Under the pieces are notes generated by a model, which did no database searches, was not told the origin of the DNA, and was given only the letters and a program-made list of their open reading frames with translations. A program made the translations under genes and the position numbers. Below are positions 1-8,987 of a stretch of 64,000 nucleotides of DNA, one piece after another. The stretch lies in contig NZ_LROS01000044.1 in the NCBI RefSeq assembly GCF_001675165.1, positions 124,001-188,000 of the forward strand, in the 5' to 3' direction. This stretch comes from Clostridium ragsdalei P11. GTDB taxonomy: Bacteria; Bacillota; Clostridia; Clostridiales; Clostridiaceae. The number at the start of each line of letters is the position of its first letter. Position 1 is the stretch's first letter.

Positions 1-558
1 CTGTACAATTAAAATACCAGGCATGTTTTCAGGAAATGTTTTAAGTATATTGTATACAGCTTCAGTACCTCCTGTAGATGATCCTATTGCAATTATCTTA
101 TTTGTGTTAATTTGCTGACTTATATTAAATGAAACTGATTTCTTTTTTTTGCCAGATACTACATTTACACCATAGCACGTATTGATCTTTTCTATCAAAG
201 TGCCTATAAAATCTTTTACACTATTTGTAGATTGTACATCTGGCTTTGAAACAAAATCTACAGCACCTGCTTCCATTGCATCTACTAATGATTTATTTAT
301 AGAACTTACAACTATTATAGGAAGTGGATACTGTGGAAGCAATCTTTTTATAAACTCAATGCCATTCATCTTTGGCATCTGCACATCACATATCATCACA
401 TCAGGATGAAATTCAAGTATTTTATCCCTGGCATCAAAAGGATCAACTGCTTTAGCTACTACTTCTATATATGGTTCAGAAGAAATGCCCATGGATATAA
501 CTTCTCTAAACACTAAACTGTCATCGACAATTAGAACCCTTATTTTTTTTGCCTCCAT
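1..558 (-). CDS. cheB: CheB chemotaxis methylesterase, 3' end outside window
   Basis: Reading from the ATG at 556-558, the visible 186 codons give an N-terminal receiver domain with the DD pair at residues 12-13 and the phospho-acceptor Asp in the ICDVQMPKMNG motif near residue 58. A linker follows, then the start of the methylesterase domain with the GSSTGG motif that carries the catalytic serine. CheB demethylates glutamyl esters on chemoreceptors in the cytoplasm and is activated by CheA phosphorylation. It is the last visible gene of a cheY-cheA-cheW-mcp-cheB cluster. The C-terminal half, including the catalytic His and Asp, lies beyond the window, so integrity cannot be judged. Confidence 0.95.
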   Translation of the reverse strand, partial: MEAKKIRVLIVDDSLVFREVISMGISSEPYIEVVAKAVDPFDARDKILEFHPDVMICDVQMPKMNGIEFIKRLLPQYPLPIIVVSSINKSLVDAMEAGAVDFVSKPDVQSTNSVKDFIGTLIEKINTCYGVNVVSGKKKKSVSFNISQQINTNKIIAIGSSTGGTEAVYNILKTFPENMPGILIVQ

Positions 559-634
559 TTTGTCTTTTCCTTTCTGTAAATAGAATGATTTAAAATGACC
601 AATAGGCATGCAGCTAACTGCCTATTGGAACTAT

Positions 635-2302
635 TTAATATTCTTCGTCACCTAAATCAATTTTTCCATGATATTTCTTTTTTGACTTCATATCTTTTAA
701 CATGTTAAGCACTTCTGGATTTATATTTTCCATTTTATCATAACTAGAATTTGCTCTTCTTATTTTAAATTTTTTAACCTGTTCTAGCATAATATCTGCC
801 TGACTTGAAAGTTCTTCACTTGCTGATGCACTTTCTTCAGCTGTAGCAGAATTTTCTTGAATCACCTGGGATACCTCCATTATTCCGCTATTAATCTGTT
901 CTGCACCAGTCGCCTGTTCATTAGAAGCTTCTGCTATGCTTTCCACAAAATCTGCTACTTTTGTAACTCCTTCTACAATTTCACCAAGAGCTTCAGCCGT
1001 TTCATTTGCAATTTTAGTACCTGTATCCACTTTTTTAATGGAATCTTCTATTAATGCAGTAGTTTCTTTTGCAGCATCCCGTGATTTTGCAGCTAAATTT
1101 CTTACTTCTTCAGCAACTACTGCAAATCCTTTACCATATTTACCTGCCCTTGCAGCCTCAACCGCAGCATTTAAAGCTAAAATGTTTGTTTGAAAAGCAA
1201 TATCATCTATAGCCTTTATAACTTTAGATATATTGCCTGAAGCTGCATTTATATCATCCATACTTTTAAGCATTTCCTTCATATGTGAATTTCCCTTAAC
1301 TGCATTAACTTTCACGTGTTCAGTAAGCTTATTTGCCTTGCCTGCATTATCTGCATTGAGTTTTATTTGTGAAGAAATCTCTTCCACAGAAGCTGTCAGT
1401 TCCTCCACAGAACTTGCTTGTTCCGTAGAACCTTCTGAAAGAGCTATACCTGAATCTGATACTTGTTTAGCCCCAGCAGCTACCTGGTTTGCTGCAGCTT
1501 CAATATTGGTTATAACTTCATTTAAACTATCTGACATCTTTTTAAATGACTTTGAAAGTATTCCCACTTCATCTTTTCCACTAGTATTTATATGTACATT
1601 TAAATCCCCACTTGCAATTTTATTTGCAGATACCATGAGTTCTTTAATAGGCCTTATTATAGATAATGAAATAATTGTTCCTAGTAATGCAGCAGCGGCC
1701 ATTCCTATAATTATAAAAATTATAATTAATTTTCCACTTGCACTTGCCGTTTTATCATTACTCTCTGAAAAACTTTTGGCACTACTTTCCTCTAAATTTA
1801 TAATCACTTTTAAGCTATTTGCCACATCATTCTGTGCCGCAGCAAGCTTACTATTAAGTAAATTTATTTCGCTTTTGTTATTTCCGTTTTTTGACTTTTC
1901 CATGATTTCATTAGCTATTTCCATATACTTTGCTTTAGAGGATTTAAGATTATCAACTGCCTCTTTCCCAGAATCAGTCAAAGTTGACTTTGAAAATTCA
2001 TCTAATTGTCTATCAAAATTAGAGCTAAAAGAATTTACCTTATTTATAGATTGATTTATATCCGATTGGTTATCTTCTAAGATTACATCCTTTAAATTTG
2101 ATCTTATATCCCCAGAAGATAGAGTAATTTCAGTCAACTTTCCTAGTGGAACTGTCCTATTTTCATACAATTGAGTGTCCAAATTATCTATCTTATTTAT
2201 ACTTGTTAATCCAAATATTCCAATTATACATGCAATAACTGTAATTAAAGTAAAACCTATAAATAATCTTATACTTATTTTTAAATTATTAAATAATTTC
2301 AC
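635..2302 (-). CDS. Methyl-accepting chemotaxis protein
   Basis: A 555-residue transmembrane chemoreceptor. An N-terminal membrane segment lies at about residues 11-32, followed by a helical extracellular sensor region (about 35-188) like four-helix-bundle sensors. A second membrane segment rich in Ile and Ala is at about 190-213, then a HAMP domain and a long cytoplasmic signalling coiled coil. The conserved hairpin tip reads [10 protein letters not shown], which is where CheA and CheW dock. The start is GTG at 2302, preceded by AAAGGAG. The gene lies 20 bp downstream of cheW, so it is probably co-transcribed with cheY-A-W. The ligand cannot be predicted. No C-terminal CheR-binding pentapeptide is evident. 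Confidence 0.95.
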   Translation of the reverse strand: MKLFNNLKISIRLFIGFTLITVIACIIGIFGLTSINKIDNLDTQLYENRTVPLGKLTEITLSSGDIRSNLKDVILEDNQSDINQSINKVNSFSSNFDRQLDEFSKSTLTDSGKEAVDNLKSSKAKYMEIANEIMEKSKNGNNKSEINLLNSKLAAAQNDVANSLKVIINLEESSAKSFSESNDKTASASGKLIIIFIIIGMAAAALLGTIISLSIIRPIKELMVSANKIASGDLNVHINTSGKDEVGILSKSFKKMSDSLNEVITNIEAAANQVAAGAKQVSDSGIALSEGSTEQASSVEELTASVEEISSQIKLNADNAGKANKLTEHVKVNAVKGNSHMKEMLKSMDDINAASGNISKVIKAIDDIAFQTNILALNAAVEAARAGKYGKGFAVVAEEVRNLAAKSRDAAKETTALIEDSIKKVDTGTKIANETAEALGEIVEGVTKVADFVESIAEASNEQATGAEQINSGIMEVSQVIQENSATAEESASASEELSSQADIMLEQVKKFKIRRANSSYDKMENINPEVLNMLKDMKSKKKYHGKIDLGDEEY

Positions 2303-2322
2303 ATCTATCCACTCCTTTGATA

Positions 2323-2811
2323 TTAAATATTACTTAAACTGTCTGCGTCCTCATGATTTAGCAACATGTCACAATCTAAAAGTAGTTTTACATTATCTTC
2401 AACCTTTCCTATACCTTTTATAAACTTATTTTTGATTTTGCTGATCTCTGGAGGTTCTACAATTTGACAGTCAGGTATATCTATTACCTCAGAGACACCG
2501 TCTACAATAAGTCCTACACAAATATCTTCAATCTGAATTACAATAATACATGTTCTGTCGTTATATTCAAGTGGTTCCTTTTTAAATCTTAACCTAACAT
2601 CCATTACAGGTATTATTTTGCCTCTTAAATTTATAATTCCCTTTATGTATTCAGGAAGCTCAGGTATTTCGCTTATGGGCTGGATTCCTATTATTTCAAT
2701 AACGTATTTAATTTCTATACCATAAAATTCATTCTCAAGAGTAAAGGTAAGATATTTATTCTTTTGCGTATCTTCTTCTTCAATTAAATCATCTACTACA
2801 ACTTCCGACAT
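2323..2811 (-). CDS. cheW: CheW coupling protein
   Basis: A 162-residue single CheW-like domain spanning about residues 18-155, the usual size for the family. It contains the typical segments [27 protein letters not shown] and [11 protein letters not shown]. CheW bridges chemoreceptors and the CheA P5 domain in the cytoplasmic array. The ATG is preceded by AAAGGAGA. The gene sits between cheA (29 bp upstream) and the MCP gene, consistent with one transcript. Confidence 0.96.
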   Translation of the reverse strand: MSEVVVDDLIEEEDTQKNKYLTFTLENEFYGIEIKYVIEIIGIQPISEIPELPEYIKGIINLRGKIIPVMDVRLRFKKEPLEYNDRTCIIVIQIEDICVGLIVDGVSEVIDIPDCQIVEPPEISKIKNKFIKGIGKVEDNVKLLLDCDMLLNHEDADSLSNI

Positions 2812-2839
2812 ATTTACATTCTCCTTTCACTATGAGTTT

Positions 2840-4825
2840 TTATTCGCCAAGCATATTTACAAGTTCACCTACGTCAAGTATTAAACTAATACTCCCATCT
2901 CCAAGGAGGGTACACCCTTCAATTCCATCTATATTTCTTATTTTTTTTATATAATTAGGTAAACACTTTACTACAACCTGCTGCTGTCCAATTAATTCAT
3001 CTGCAAATATACATAGTCCCCTATTGTCTTTTTCTACCATAACAATTACTCCATCTTTTAAATTTTTAACATTAGTAGTTATATTGTATAATTTGTGTAT
3101 ACGCACGATAGGATAGCACTCACCTCTTACCATTATCATTTCATCATCATTCATATTAGAAATTACATTATTTTTTTCCACACTAAAAAGTTCTTTTATA
3201 GACGTAATAGGAATAGTATAATATGAATTTCCTACCCGTATATTCATACCATCTATAATTGCAAGGGTTCGAGGTATTTTCATAGTTGTAATAGATCCAC
3301 TATTCTCCAAACTATCTATTGAAACTGATCCACCTACATTTTGAATGTTTTTAACTACCACATCCATGCCAACCCCTCTGCCGCTAAATTCTGTAACATT
3401 TTCGTTAGTGGAAAACCCTGGAATAAAGATTAAATTATAAATTTCTTGGTCGCTCATTTCCTCTGGATTTTTCTTAAGTATCCCATTTGAAATGGCTTTT
3501 TCCAATATGATTTTTTTATCTAATCCACTACCATCGTCTTTTACAGTTATAACAATGTCATTTCCTTCATTTTTCGCTTCTAATGTAACGGCTCCATTTT
3601 CACTTTTTCCAAGACATTTTCTATCTTCTACCGATTCTATTCCGTGATCAATAGAATTACGTACTAAATGCATAAGGGGATCTGATATATGTTCAATTAT
3701 ATTTTTATCTACTTCAGTATCCTCTCCAATTAATTTTAAGTGAACTTGTTTTTTTAATTTTTTACTCATATCCCGCACTATACGATTCATTTTGTGAAAT
3801 ACTATAGATATAGGCACCATCCTTACAGACATTATCACATCCTGAAGCTCACTTGTAATTTTATGAAGCTGCCTTGAGGATTTTTCAAAATTACTCAGTT
3901 TCATTCCTCTCAAATCAGGATTTTGGGTAACCATAGCTTCAGCAATAACCATTTCCTCTACTAAATACATCAATTTATCTAGTTTGTCCACTTTTACATT
4001 TATAAAATCTTGTATAATTGATTTATCCTTTGTATTTTCACCGCATACGTTTTTGCTCTGATTGAGTTCAGTAGATTGCTGAAGCTGTTCAGTATCTTCC
4101 AGTTTTTTAAGTTTAAAGGTTTTTAAGAAAACTGTATGGTTTAAAATTTCAGAAAGCCCATCATAAGATTTATGAGATTTTATAAATATTTTGAAACCGA
4201 TTTCATGTATTGTTTTACAGGTATCATCATTTTCCATTATATCCTTAGGTATATAGTTAATCTCTTCTGAAAACTCTCTCAAAGTTTCCACTACAGTATA
4301 AGCCCTTAAATTTTCCATCTCACAGTCATCTTCAAAAAATACAACTGCCTCATACACATTAATGGCTAATTTGGCTTCACTTACATTTTCCTTATTAACG
4401 TCCTCCTGAGAGTTCCTATCTTTTAATTTTATAAGGAAATTTCTATTATTATCTATTATAGAATCACAGCTGCCATCAACTTTGTCTCCATTCTTTATTT
4501 TTTCAAGTTCCACTTTTATAAAATCCACACATTTTAAAATCAAGTCTGATAAACTTTCGTAATCTACATCTTTAGATTTCTCTTCTCTGAGAAAATAAAA
4601 CAAATCTTCTATAGAGTGAGCCAACTTTGAAATATATTCATAGGACATCATAGCTGAAGATCCTTTAATTGTATGCATAATGCGAAATATCTCATTGATA
4701 GTTTCTTCCGAATAGCAATTTCCACTTTCATTTTCTAATATCAATGTTTCAAGTTGATCAATAAGCTGGGATGTTTCAAATATATAGGATTCAAGTATGA
4801 CATCATCTGAGCTTTTATCTGACAC
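2840..4825 (-). CDS. cheA: CheA chemotaxis histidine kinase
   Basis: A 661-residue kinase with the full CheA order. The Hpt (P1) domain has the phosphorylated His at residue 51 in IMHTIKGSS. A variable P2-like region with Asn- and Glu-rich linkers covers about 110-270. The P3 dimerisation helices lie around 275-340. The ATPase domain shows the N-box HLVRNSIDHGIE, the DDGSGLD G1 box and GRGVGMDVV. A C-terminal CheW-like P5 domain covers about 520-655. It autophosphorylates in receptor arrays and passes phosphate to CheY and CheB, both encoded here. The start is GTG at 4825 with a GGGGGTGG ribosome site. All catalytic motifs look intact. Confidence 0.97.
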   Translation of the reverse strand: MSDKSSDDVILESYIFETSQLIDQLETLILENESGNCYSEETINEIFRIMHTIKGSSAMMSYEYISKLAHSIEDLFYFLREEKSKDVDYESLSDLILKCVDFIKVELEKIKNGDKVDGSCDSIIDNNRNFLIKLKDRNSQEDVNKENVSEAKLAINVYEAVVFFEDDCEMENLRAYTVVETLREFSEEINYIPKDIMENDDTCKTIHEIGFKIFIKSHKSYDGLSEILNHTVFLKTFKLKKLEDTEQLQQSTELNQSKNVCGENTKDKSIIQDFINVKVDKLDKLMYLVEEMVIAEAMVTQNPDLRGMKLSNFEKSSRQLHKITSELQDVIMSVRMVPISIVFHKMNRIVRDMSKKLKKQVHLKLIGEDTEVDKNIIEHISDPLMHLVRNSIDHGIESVEDRKCLGKSENGAVTLEAKNEGNDIVITVKDDGSGLDKKIILEKAISNGILKKNPEEMSDQEIYNLIFIPGFSTNENVTEFSGRGVGMDVVVKNIQNVGGSVSIDSLENSGSITTMKIPRTLAIIDGMNIRVGNSYYTIPITSIKELFSVEKNNVISNMNDDEMIMVRGECYPIVRIHKLYNITTNVKNLKDGVIVMVEKDNRGLCIFADELIGQQQVVVKCLPNYIKKIRNIDGIEGCTLLGDGSISLILDVGELVNMLGE

Positions 4826-4850
4826 AATCTACCACCCCCAGTTTTAATAT

Positions 4851-5213
4851 TTAGACTGATAATACTTTATTAAGTGCTTTAACCAATTGATCTTCCTTAA
4901 ATGGTTTAACAATAAATGACCTAGCACCACTAACTATTGCCCTTTTAACCATAGCTTCTTGTCCCATTGCAGTTATCATAACAACCTTAGCTTTATTATC
5001 ATATTCTCGGATTTTTTTAAGTGCCTCAATTCCATCCATATCAGGCATTGTAATATCCATTGTTACAATATCAGGATTATATTGCTTATATTTAAAAATT
5101 GCCGAACCTCCATTTTCAGCTTCTCCAACAACCTCAAATCCATTTTTAGCAAGCATAGTTTTTAGAGATATTCTCATAAAAGATGCATCATCAACAATAA
5201 GTACTTTTGACAT
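4851..5213 (-). CDS. cheY: CheY response regulator
   Basis: A 120-residue single receiver domain. The acidic pair is at residues 8-9, the phospho-acceptor is Asp53 in TMDITMPDMDG, the switch Thr is in VMITAMG, and the conserved Lys is in FIVKPF. I chose the ATG at 5213 because AAGGGGG lies eight bases upstream; an in-frame codon at 5249 would only add an unconserved 12-residue extension. With no output domain, the phosphorylated form should bind the flagellar switch. It is the first gene of the visible chemotaxis operon. Confidence 0.95.
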   Translation of the reverse strand: MSKVLIVDDASFMRISLKTMLAKNGFEVVGEAENGGSAIFKYKQYNPDIVTMDITMPDMDGIEALKKIREYDNKAKVVMITAMGQEAMVKRAIVSGARSFIVKPFKEDQLVKALNKVLSV

Positions 5214-5440
5214 AAATTTGTCCCCCTTATAATTAAATTTTAAAATCAATTTAATTATTAACTATATTTTTCTATATTATCTCCATTTGTTTATAAATTC
5301 TACATCTATGTCTATTTTCCTTTTATTTTTTGTTTTTTTATTATAGAAAATATAAATATATTAAAATTTGGACTATTATTATACAATTCATCGTATATAA
5401 CAATGCGGGAAGTTACATTCCTAAATAGAAATGCATAAAA

Positions 5441-5477
5441 AATTAGCAAGTTATGTAATAAACACTACTTGCTAATT
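5441..5477 (-). terminator. Terminator downstream of mop
   Basis: An 11-bp perfect stem (AATTAGCAAGT at 5441-5451, its complement at 5467-5477) is followed on the minus strand by a run of T. It ends the mop transcript. The rest of 5214-5511 is AT-rich and holds the upstream region of the cheY operon; I see no gene there. Confidence 0.8.
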
Positions 5478-5511
5478 TAGTAAATAATTTGGTTGTTTAC
5501 TTGAAAGTGCC

Positions 5512-5718
5512 TTAAGCCATAATAATTACTGAAGAAGCTTTAACAAGTGCTGTAACTTCAGAACCAACTTTAATTCCTAAATTTTTAATAGATTCCATTG
5601 TAATAATTGAGCATATAGTTGTTCCATTTCCTAAGTCTACTATAACCTCACCATTTACAGCTCCTTCTTTAATTTCAGAAACTTTTCCTTTTAATTGATT
5701 TCTTGCACTGATTTTCAT
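5512..5718 (-). CDS. mop: Molbindin-type molybdate/tungstate-binding protein
   Basis: A 68-residue single TOBE/Mop domain, typical length for clostridial molbindins. The characteristic N-terminus is [16 protein letters not shown], followed by [14 protein letters not shown] and [13 protein letters not shown]. Proteins of this family form multimers that bind molybdate or tungstate and buffer it in the cytoplasm. The gene lies downstream of modC but beyond a strong terminator, so it has its own promoter or depends on readthrough. The ATG follows AAGGGAAGG. Context with modABC strongly supports the assignment. Confidence 0.92.
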   Translation of the reverse strand: MKISARNQLKGKVSEIKEGAVNGEVIVDLGNGTTICSIITMESIKNLGIKVGSEVTALVKASSVIIMA

Positions 5719-5771
5719 ATTAAATTACCTTCCCTTAATTTATTTTGTAGTGTTTTTACTTTAAATAAAAT

Positions 5772-5816
5772 AAAAACCACAAGATAGTTGTAGTTTCCCC
5801 CTATCTTGTGGTTTTT
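5772..5816 (-). terminator. Terminator overlapping the modC stop codon
   Basis: A 16-bp perfect inverted repeat (AAAAACCACAAGATAG at 5772-5787, complement at 5801-5816) with T-rich flanks on both sides. The modC stop codon lies within the 3' edge of the stem. It separates modABC from mop and could work in either direction. Confidence 0.85.
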
Positions 5817-6879
5817 ATTCAATTAAAAAGAAATTGTCTTTGTCTATATATATATTCCAGGGCTGGCTAATTTTTTTCAGTGCAGTCCAATTTTCCTTTG
5901 GAATTTCCCACAGTAAACTTTTAGTCTTAGTATATGTTTTCTCCTCTACACTGTCCAAATAAATTGAAACAGTAAAAGGACTTTCATTTACATGGTTTAC
6001 ACAGCATTTAAATATGTTTTCATTTTTATTATCATCTGCTAATTCAACGTAATGTGCTCTAATTCCTACATAAGATACCTTACCTTCAATTTTATTCTTA
6101 ACTTTAAGAGTACATCCCCAATCTACAGCTTCTATAGTATGTTCATCTATTACCTCAACCTTAGATATGTTTTTACATCCTGTAAGCTGTGCTGCTGAAA
6201 CAGTGGGAGGATTTTTAAATATATAGTCTCTATCTCCAAAAGCTTCTACTTTACCTTTATTAATTACCGCTATATTTTTGCAAATACGATATATCTCATC
6301 TCTATTATGAGACACAAATACCGTATGTCCATTATAACTTGATAATATATGTATAAGTTGTTCTTCCATTTTACTTCTCAGATGAGTATCTAATGCAGAG
6401 AAAGGTTCATCTAATAGAAGTATTTCAGGCTCTATTGCAAGAGCCCTGGCAATAGCAACCCTCTGCTGCTGTCCTCCTGAAAGCTGACTTGGGAATCTTC
6501 TCTCCAATTCTTTAAGGTTCATCATATTTATTTTTTCAGAAATTATCTTATTTTTCTTGTCTTTATCCATGTTTTGCAATCCAAACCCTATATTTTGCTC
6601 TACAGTCATGTTTGGAAATAGGGCATAATTTTGAAATAAAAAACCCACTTTTCGTTTTCTACTTGGAATATTTATTTTTTTATCAGAATCATATAGTACT
6701 TTTTCATTTAATACTATTTTTCCCCTATCAGGCGTATCTAACCCAGCAATAAACTTAAGTGTCATACTTTTACCAGATCCCGAAGCCCCTAAAAGTCCTA
6801 TTATATTTTTTTCATTGTTAAACTTTACTTTTAAAGTAAACCCTGGTAACTTCTTTTCAATATCTACATACAGTCCCAT
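5815..6879 (-). CDS. modC: Molybdate ABC transporter ATPase ModC
   Basis: A 354-residue ABC ATPase. The Walker A motif GASGSGKS is at residues 31-38, the signature is LSGGQQQR, Walker B is ILLLDEPFSALD, and the switch His is in VFVSHNRDE. The C-terminal 90 or so residues form a TOBE-type oxyanion-binding regulatory region. It energises molybdate or tungstate import through ModB. It begins 2 bp after the modB stop, indicating translational coupling. Molybdate and tungstate specificity cannot be separated by eye; anaerobic clostridia often use tungsten enzymes. Confidence 0.93.
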   Translation of the reverse strand: MGLYVDIEKKLPGFTLKVKFNNEKNIIGLLGASGSGKSMTLKFIAGLDTPDRGKIVLNEKVLYDSDKKINIPSRKRKVGFLFQNYALFPNMTVEQNIGFGLQNMDKDKKNKIISEKINMMNLKELERRFPSQLSGGQQQRVAIARALAIEPEILLLDEPFSALDTHLRSKMEEQLIHILSSYNGHTVFVSHNRDEIYRICKNIAVINKGKVEAFGDRDYIFKNPPTVSAAQLTGCKNISKVEVIDEHTIEAVDWGCTLKVKNKIEGKVSYVGIRAHYVELADDNKNENIFKCCVNHVNESPFTVSIYLDSVEEKTYTKTKSLLWEIPKENWTALKKISQPWNIYIDKDNFFLIE

Positions 6880-6881
6880 TT

Positions 6882-7568
6882 TTAACTTCTCCTAACACCG
6901 TATATATTTTTCTGTTGATAGTCATTCCAATAATTCATAAGCAAAATTACTATAGTTGAAATTGCAACTATTAACAGCACCCACATAAAAGCTTTATCCA
7001 TCTCTCCATTTTCAGCTGCAAAATAAATAGCTATAGGAATAGTTTCAGTTTTGTTAGGTATATTACCTGCTATCATTAAAGTAGCTCCAAATTCTCCAAG
7101 AGCCCTTGCAAAGGAAAGAACTGTAGCGGCCCCTATACCGGGCCAGGCAAGAGGAAGTACAACTTTCCAAAAAACTTTCCATTCAGAAACACCTAATGTT
7201 CTTGCTGCACTTACAATATTCCTATCTATCTGCTCAAAAGCTGCCTTTGTAGTTTTATACATAAGAGGAAAAGCTATAACAGCTGCTGCTATTACCGTAG
7301 CAGGCCAAGAAAAAATTATATTGATTCCAATCTTAGAAAGTAACTTACCTATAGGACTATTTATTCCAAATATAAGGAGTAGAAAGAATCCTGCCACCGT
7401 AGGTGGCAGAACAAGTGGGAGGGTAAGTATAGTATCCAAAATATTTCTTAACTTTCCATTATAACTTACCATTAAATAAGCTACTGCAATTCCTATAAAA
7501 AAAGTTATAAATGTAGCTGTAAATGTAGTTTTTAATGAAATCCATACAGGTGAAACATCAAAATTCAT
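6882..7568 (-). CDS. modB: Molybdate ABC transporter permease ModB
   Basis: A 228-residue inner-membrane permease with about five hydrophobic segments. The EAA-type coupling loop is near SAARTLGVSEWKVFWKVVLPLAWPG, quoted here only as the segment around residues 121-145. The LPLVLPPTVAGF and RALGEFGATLMIAGN motifs are typical of ModB/CysT-type oxyanion permeases. It lies between modA and modC with 27- and 2-bp gaps, forming one operon. Confidence 0.94.
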   Translation of the reverse strand: MNFDVSPVWISLKTTFTATFITFFIGIAVAYLMVSYNGKLRNILDTILTLPLVLPPTVAGFFLLLIFGINSPIGKLLSKIGINIIFSWPATVIAAAVIAFPLMYKTTKAAFEQIDRNIVSAARTLGVSEWKVFWKVVLPLAWPGIGAATVLSFARALGEFGATLMIAGNIPNKTETIPIAIYFAAENGEMDKAFMWVLLIVAISTIVILLMNYWNDYQQKNIYGVRRS

Positions 7569-7595
7569 AAACTTATCCTCTCTATTTATAATAAA

Positions 7596-8417
7596 TTATT
7601 TTCCAAGTTTAAATCCATACTTTTGAAATACGGCTTTAGCTTTATCACTTGATAAAAATTTAAGAAAATCTTTAGCTTGAGTAGGATTTTTACTAGCTTT
7701 AATTACAGCTGCTGGATATACTACAGCCTTATGAGAGCTTTCTGGCGCCGTAGCTACAATATTTACTTTCTTTGATACTAATGCATCTGTCTTATAAACA
7801 ATACCAGCATCTACATTTCCTGTTTCAACCCAGGTCAAAACTTCTTTTACATCTTTACCATAAATAGCCTTTGGTTGAACCTTATCCATTATTTTTAAAT
7901 TTGTAAGTATTTCCTGGGAATATTGTCCTACTGGTACACTTTTTACTTCTCCAAGAGCTACTTTTTTAACTTTATCACTTGCTAAATCGTTAAAACTCTT
8001 AACGTTAGAAGATGAATTTTTAGGTACTATAAGTACTACATCATTTTTCAAAAGATTAGCTATAGTATCATTTACTAGTAAATTTTTATCTTTTAATGCA
8101 TTCATCTGTTTTGTTGCTGCAGAAATAAATATGTCTGCCGGTGCCCCTTGTTCAATTTGCTGTTGAAGAGTTCCTGATGCTCCAAAATTATATGTAATGG
8201 TAACATTAGGATGATCTTTTGCATATAACTGTTTGATTTCATTCATAGAATCCTTTAAACTTGCAGCAGCAGATACAGTTAAAGTCACTGCTTTCTCTTG
8301 TTTTGCAGATGAATCTGATTTTTTCTCACTTGAACTCTGACTACCGCCGCAGCCTGCTGCCATGGTTGTGACAATTAAAACGAGAATAAGTACTAAACTT
8401 TTTTTTAGTTTTTTCAT
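7596..8417 (-). CDS. modA: Molybdate-binding lipoprotein ModA
   Basis: A 273-residue extracellular solute-binding lipoprotein. A basic N-terminus is followed by a hydrophobic segment and a lipobox ending MAAGC, with the lipidated Cys at residue 23. The mature protein begins with a Ser- and Lys-rich linker, then VSAAASLKD, FNFGASGTLQQQIEQGAP and related segments characteristic of ModA, whose Ser, Ala and Val backbone atoms bind the oxyanion. It is the first gene of modABC. The ATG follows GGGGGTA. Confidence 0.94.
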   Translation of the reverse strand: MKKLKKSLVLILVLIVTTMAAGCGGSQSSSEKKSDSSAKQEKAVTLTVSAAASLKDSMNEIKQLYAKDHPNVTITYNFGASGTLQQQIEQGAPADIFISAATKQMNALKDKNLLVNDTIANLLKNDVVLIVPKNSSSNVKSFNDLASDKVKKVALGEVKSVPVGQYSQEILTNLKIMDKVQPKAIYGKDVKEVLTWVETGNVDAGIVYKTDALVSKKVNIVATAPESSHKAVVYPAAVIKASKNPTQAKDFLKFLSSDKAKAVFQKYGFKLGK

Positions 8418-8466
8418 TAAAATACCCCCAGTGTTTAAGACTTATATTATTTTTCAGTTAATCATA

Positions 8467-8490
8467 ACATAACATTATATAGAGTTATGT
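8467..8490. promoter_or_regulatory. Palindrome upstream of modA, possible operator
   Basis: A 7-bp perfect inverted repeat ACATAAC (8467-8473) and GTTATGT (8484-8490) with a 10-base AT-rich spacer, 50 bp upstream of the modA start. Spacing and AT-rich core are reminiscent of ModE-type sites, but I cannot match it to a known consensus. The surrounding 8418-8636 region is otherwise AT-rich with no supportable gene. Confidence 0.35.
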
Positions 8491-8636
8491 AAAACAACAT
8501 TTTATTTCATAATATAGTGTTTTATTATGATATATTTATTATATCATCTACTTAAGCAATTATTCAACCCGTTTGTAAACATTATCATAAAAGTATTATA
8601 ATAATACTTAACATAAAAGCATTAATTCATACAAAA

Positions 8637-8661
8637 AGCATTCAATTGTAAATTGAATGCT
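8637..8661 (-). terminator. Terminator downstream of the 8690-8963 repeat
   Basis: A perfect 11-bp stem (AGCATTCAATT, loop GTA, then the complement) is followed on the minus strand by TTTTT. It would stop transcripts that read through from the MutS-family gene. Confidence 0.7.
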
Positions 8662-8689
8662 CACTATTATAATTATATAACCAACTTTT

Positions 8690-8963
8690 CAGAGGACAAT
8701 TGACAGAGTACAAAGGACAATGAAGGTAAGTTTTCCTCCTTACGTCAGAAAACTAATTTATTTTTAAGCTTGTTTTACTAAAGGAAAACATCACTTAAGT
8801 AGGTATCTAAAATCTATGATTTTCAGATAATTACTTACTAAAAGAGTACCCATGAAAAGTAAAAGAAACTTATGTTCTTTTAATATTGAAGATTTTTCGT
8901 AGCATAGCGGAGAAAAATCATCCTTCACTGTCCTCTGGCAATTGTCCTCTGTCCTCTCAAAAA
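8690..8963. repeat. MITE-like element with imperfect terminal inverted repeats
   Basis: The left end (about 8690-8735) begins AGAGGACAATTGACAGAG and includes GGACAATGAAGG. The right end (about 8921-8963) reads CCTTCACTGTCCTCTGGCAATTGTCCTCT, roughly its reverse complement. The 270-bp interior has no convincing gene; a 70-codon frame across it (8791-9003) shows no family resemblance. The pattern is that of a small non-autonomous mobile repeat next to the 3' end of the MutS-family gene. Confidence 0.6.
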
Positions 8964-8983
8964 CTTTGCTTCGCAAAGTTTTT
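8959..8983 (-). terminator. Terminator of the MutS-family gene
   Basis: An 11-bp perfect stem AAAAACTTTGC, a TTC loop and its complement, immediately downstream of the stop codon at 8988. The T-rich 3' arm makes it a good terminator on either strand. Confidence 0.75.
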
Positions 8984-8987
8984 ATAT

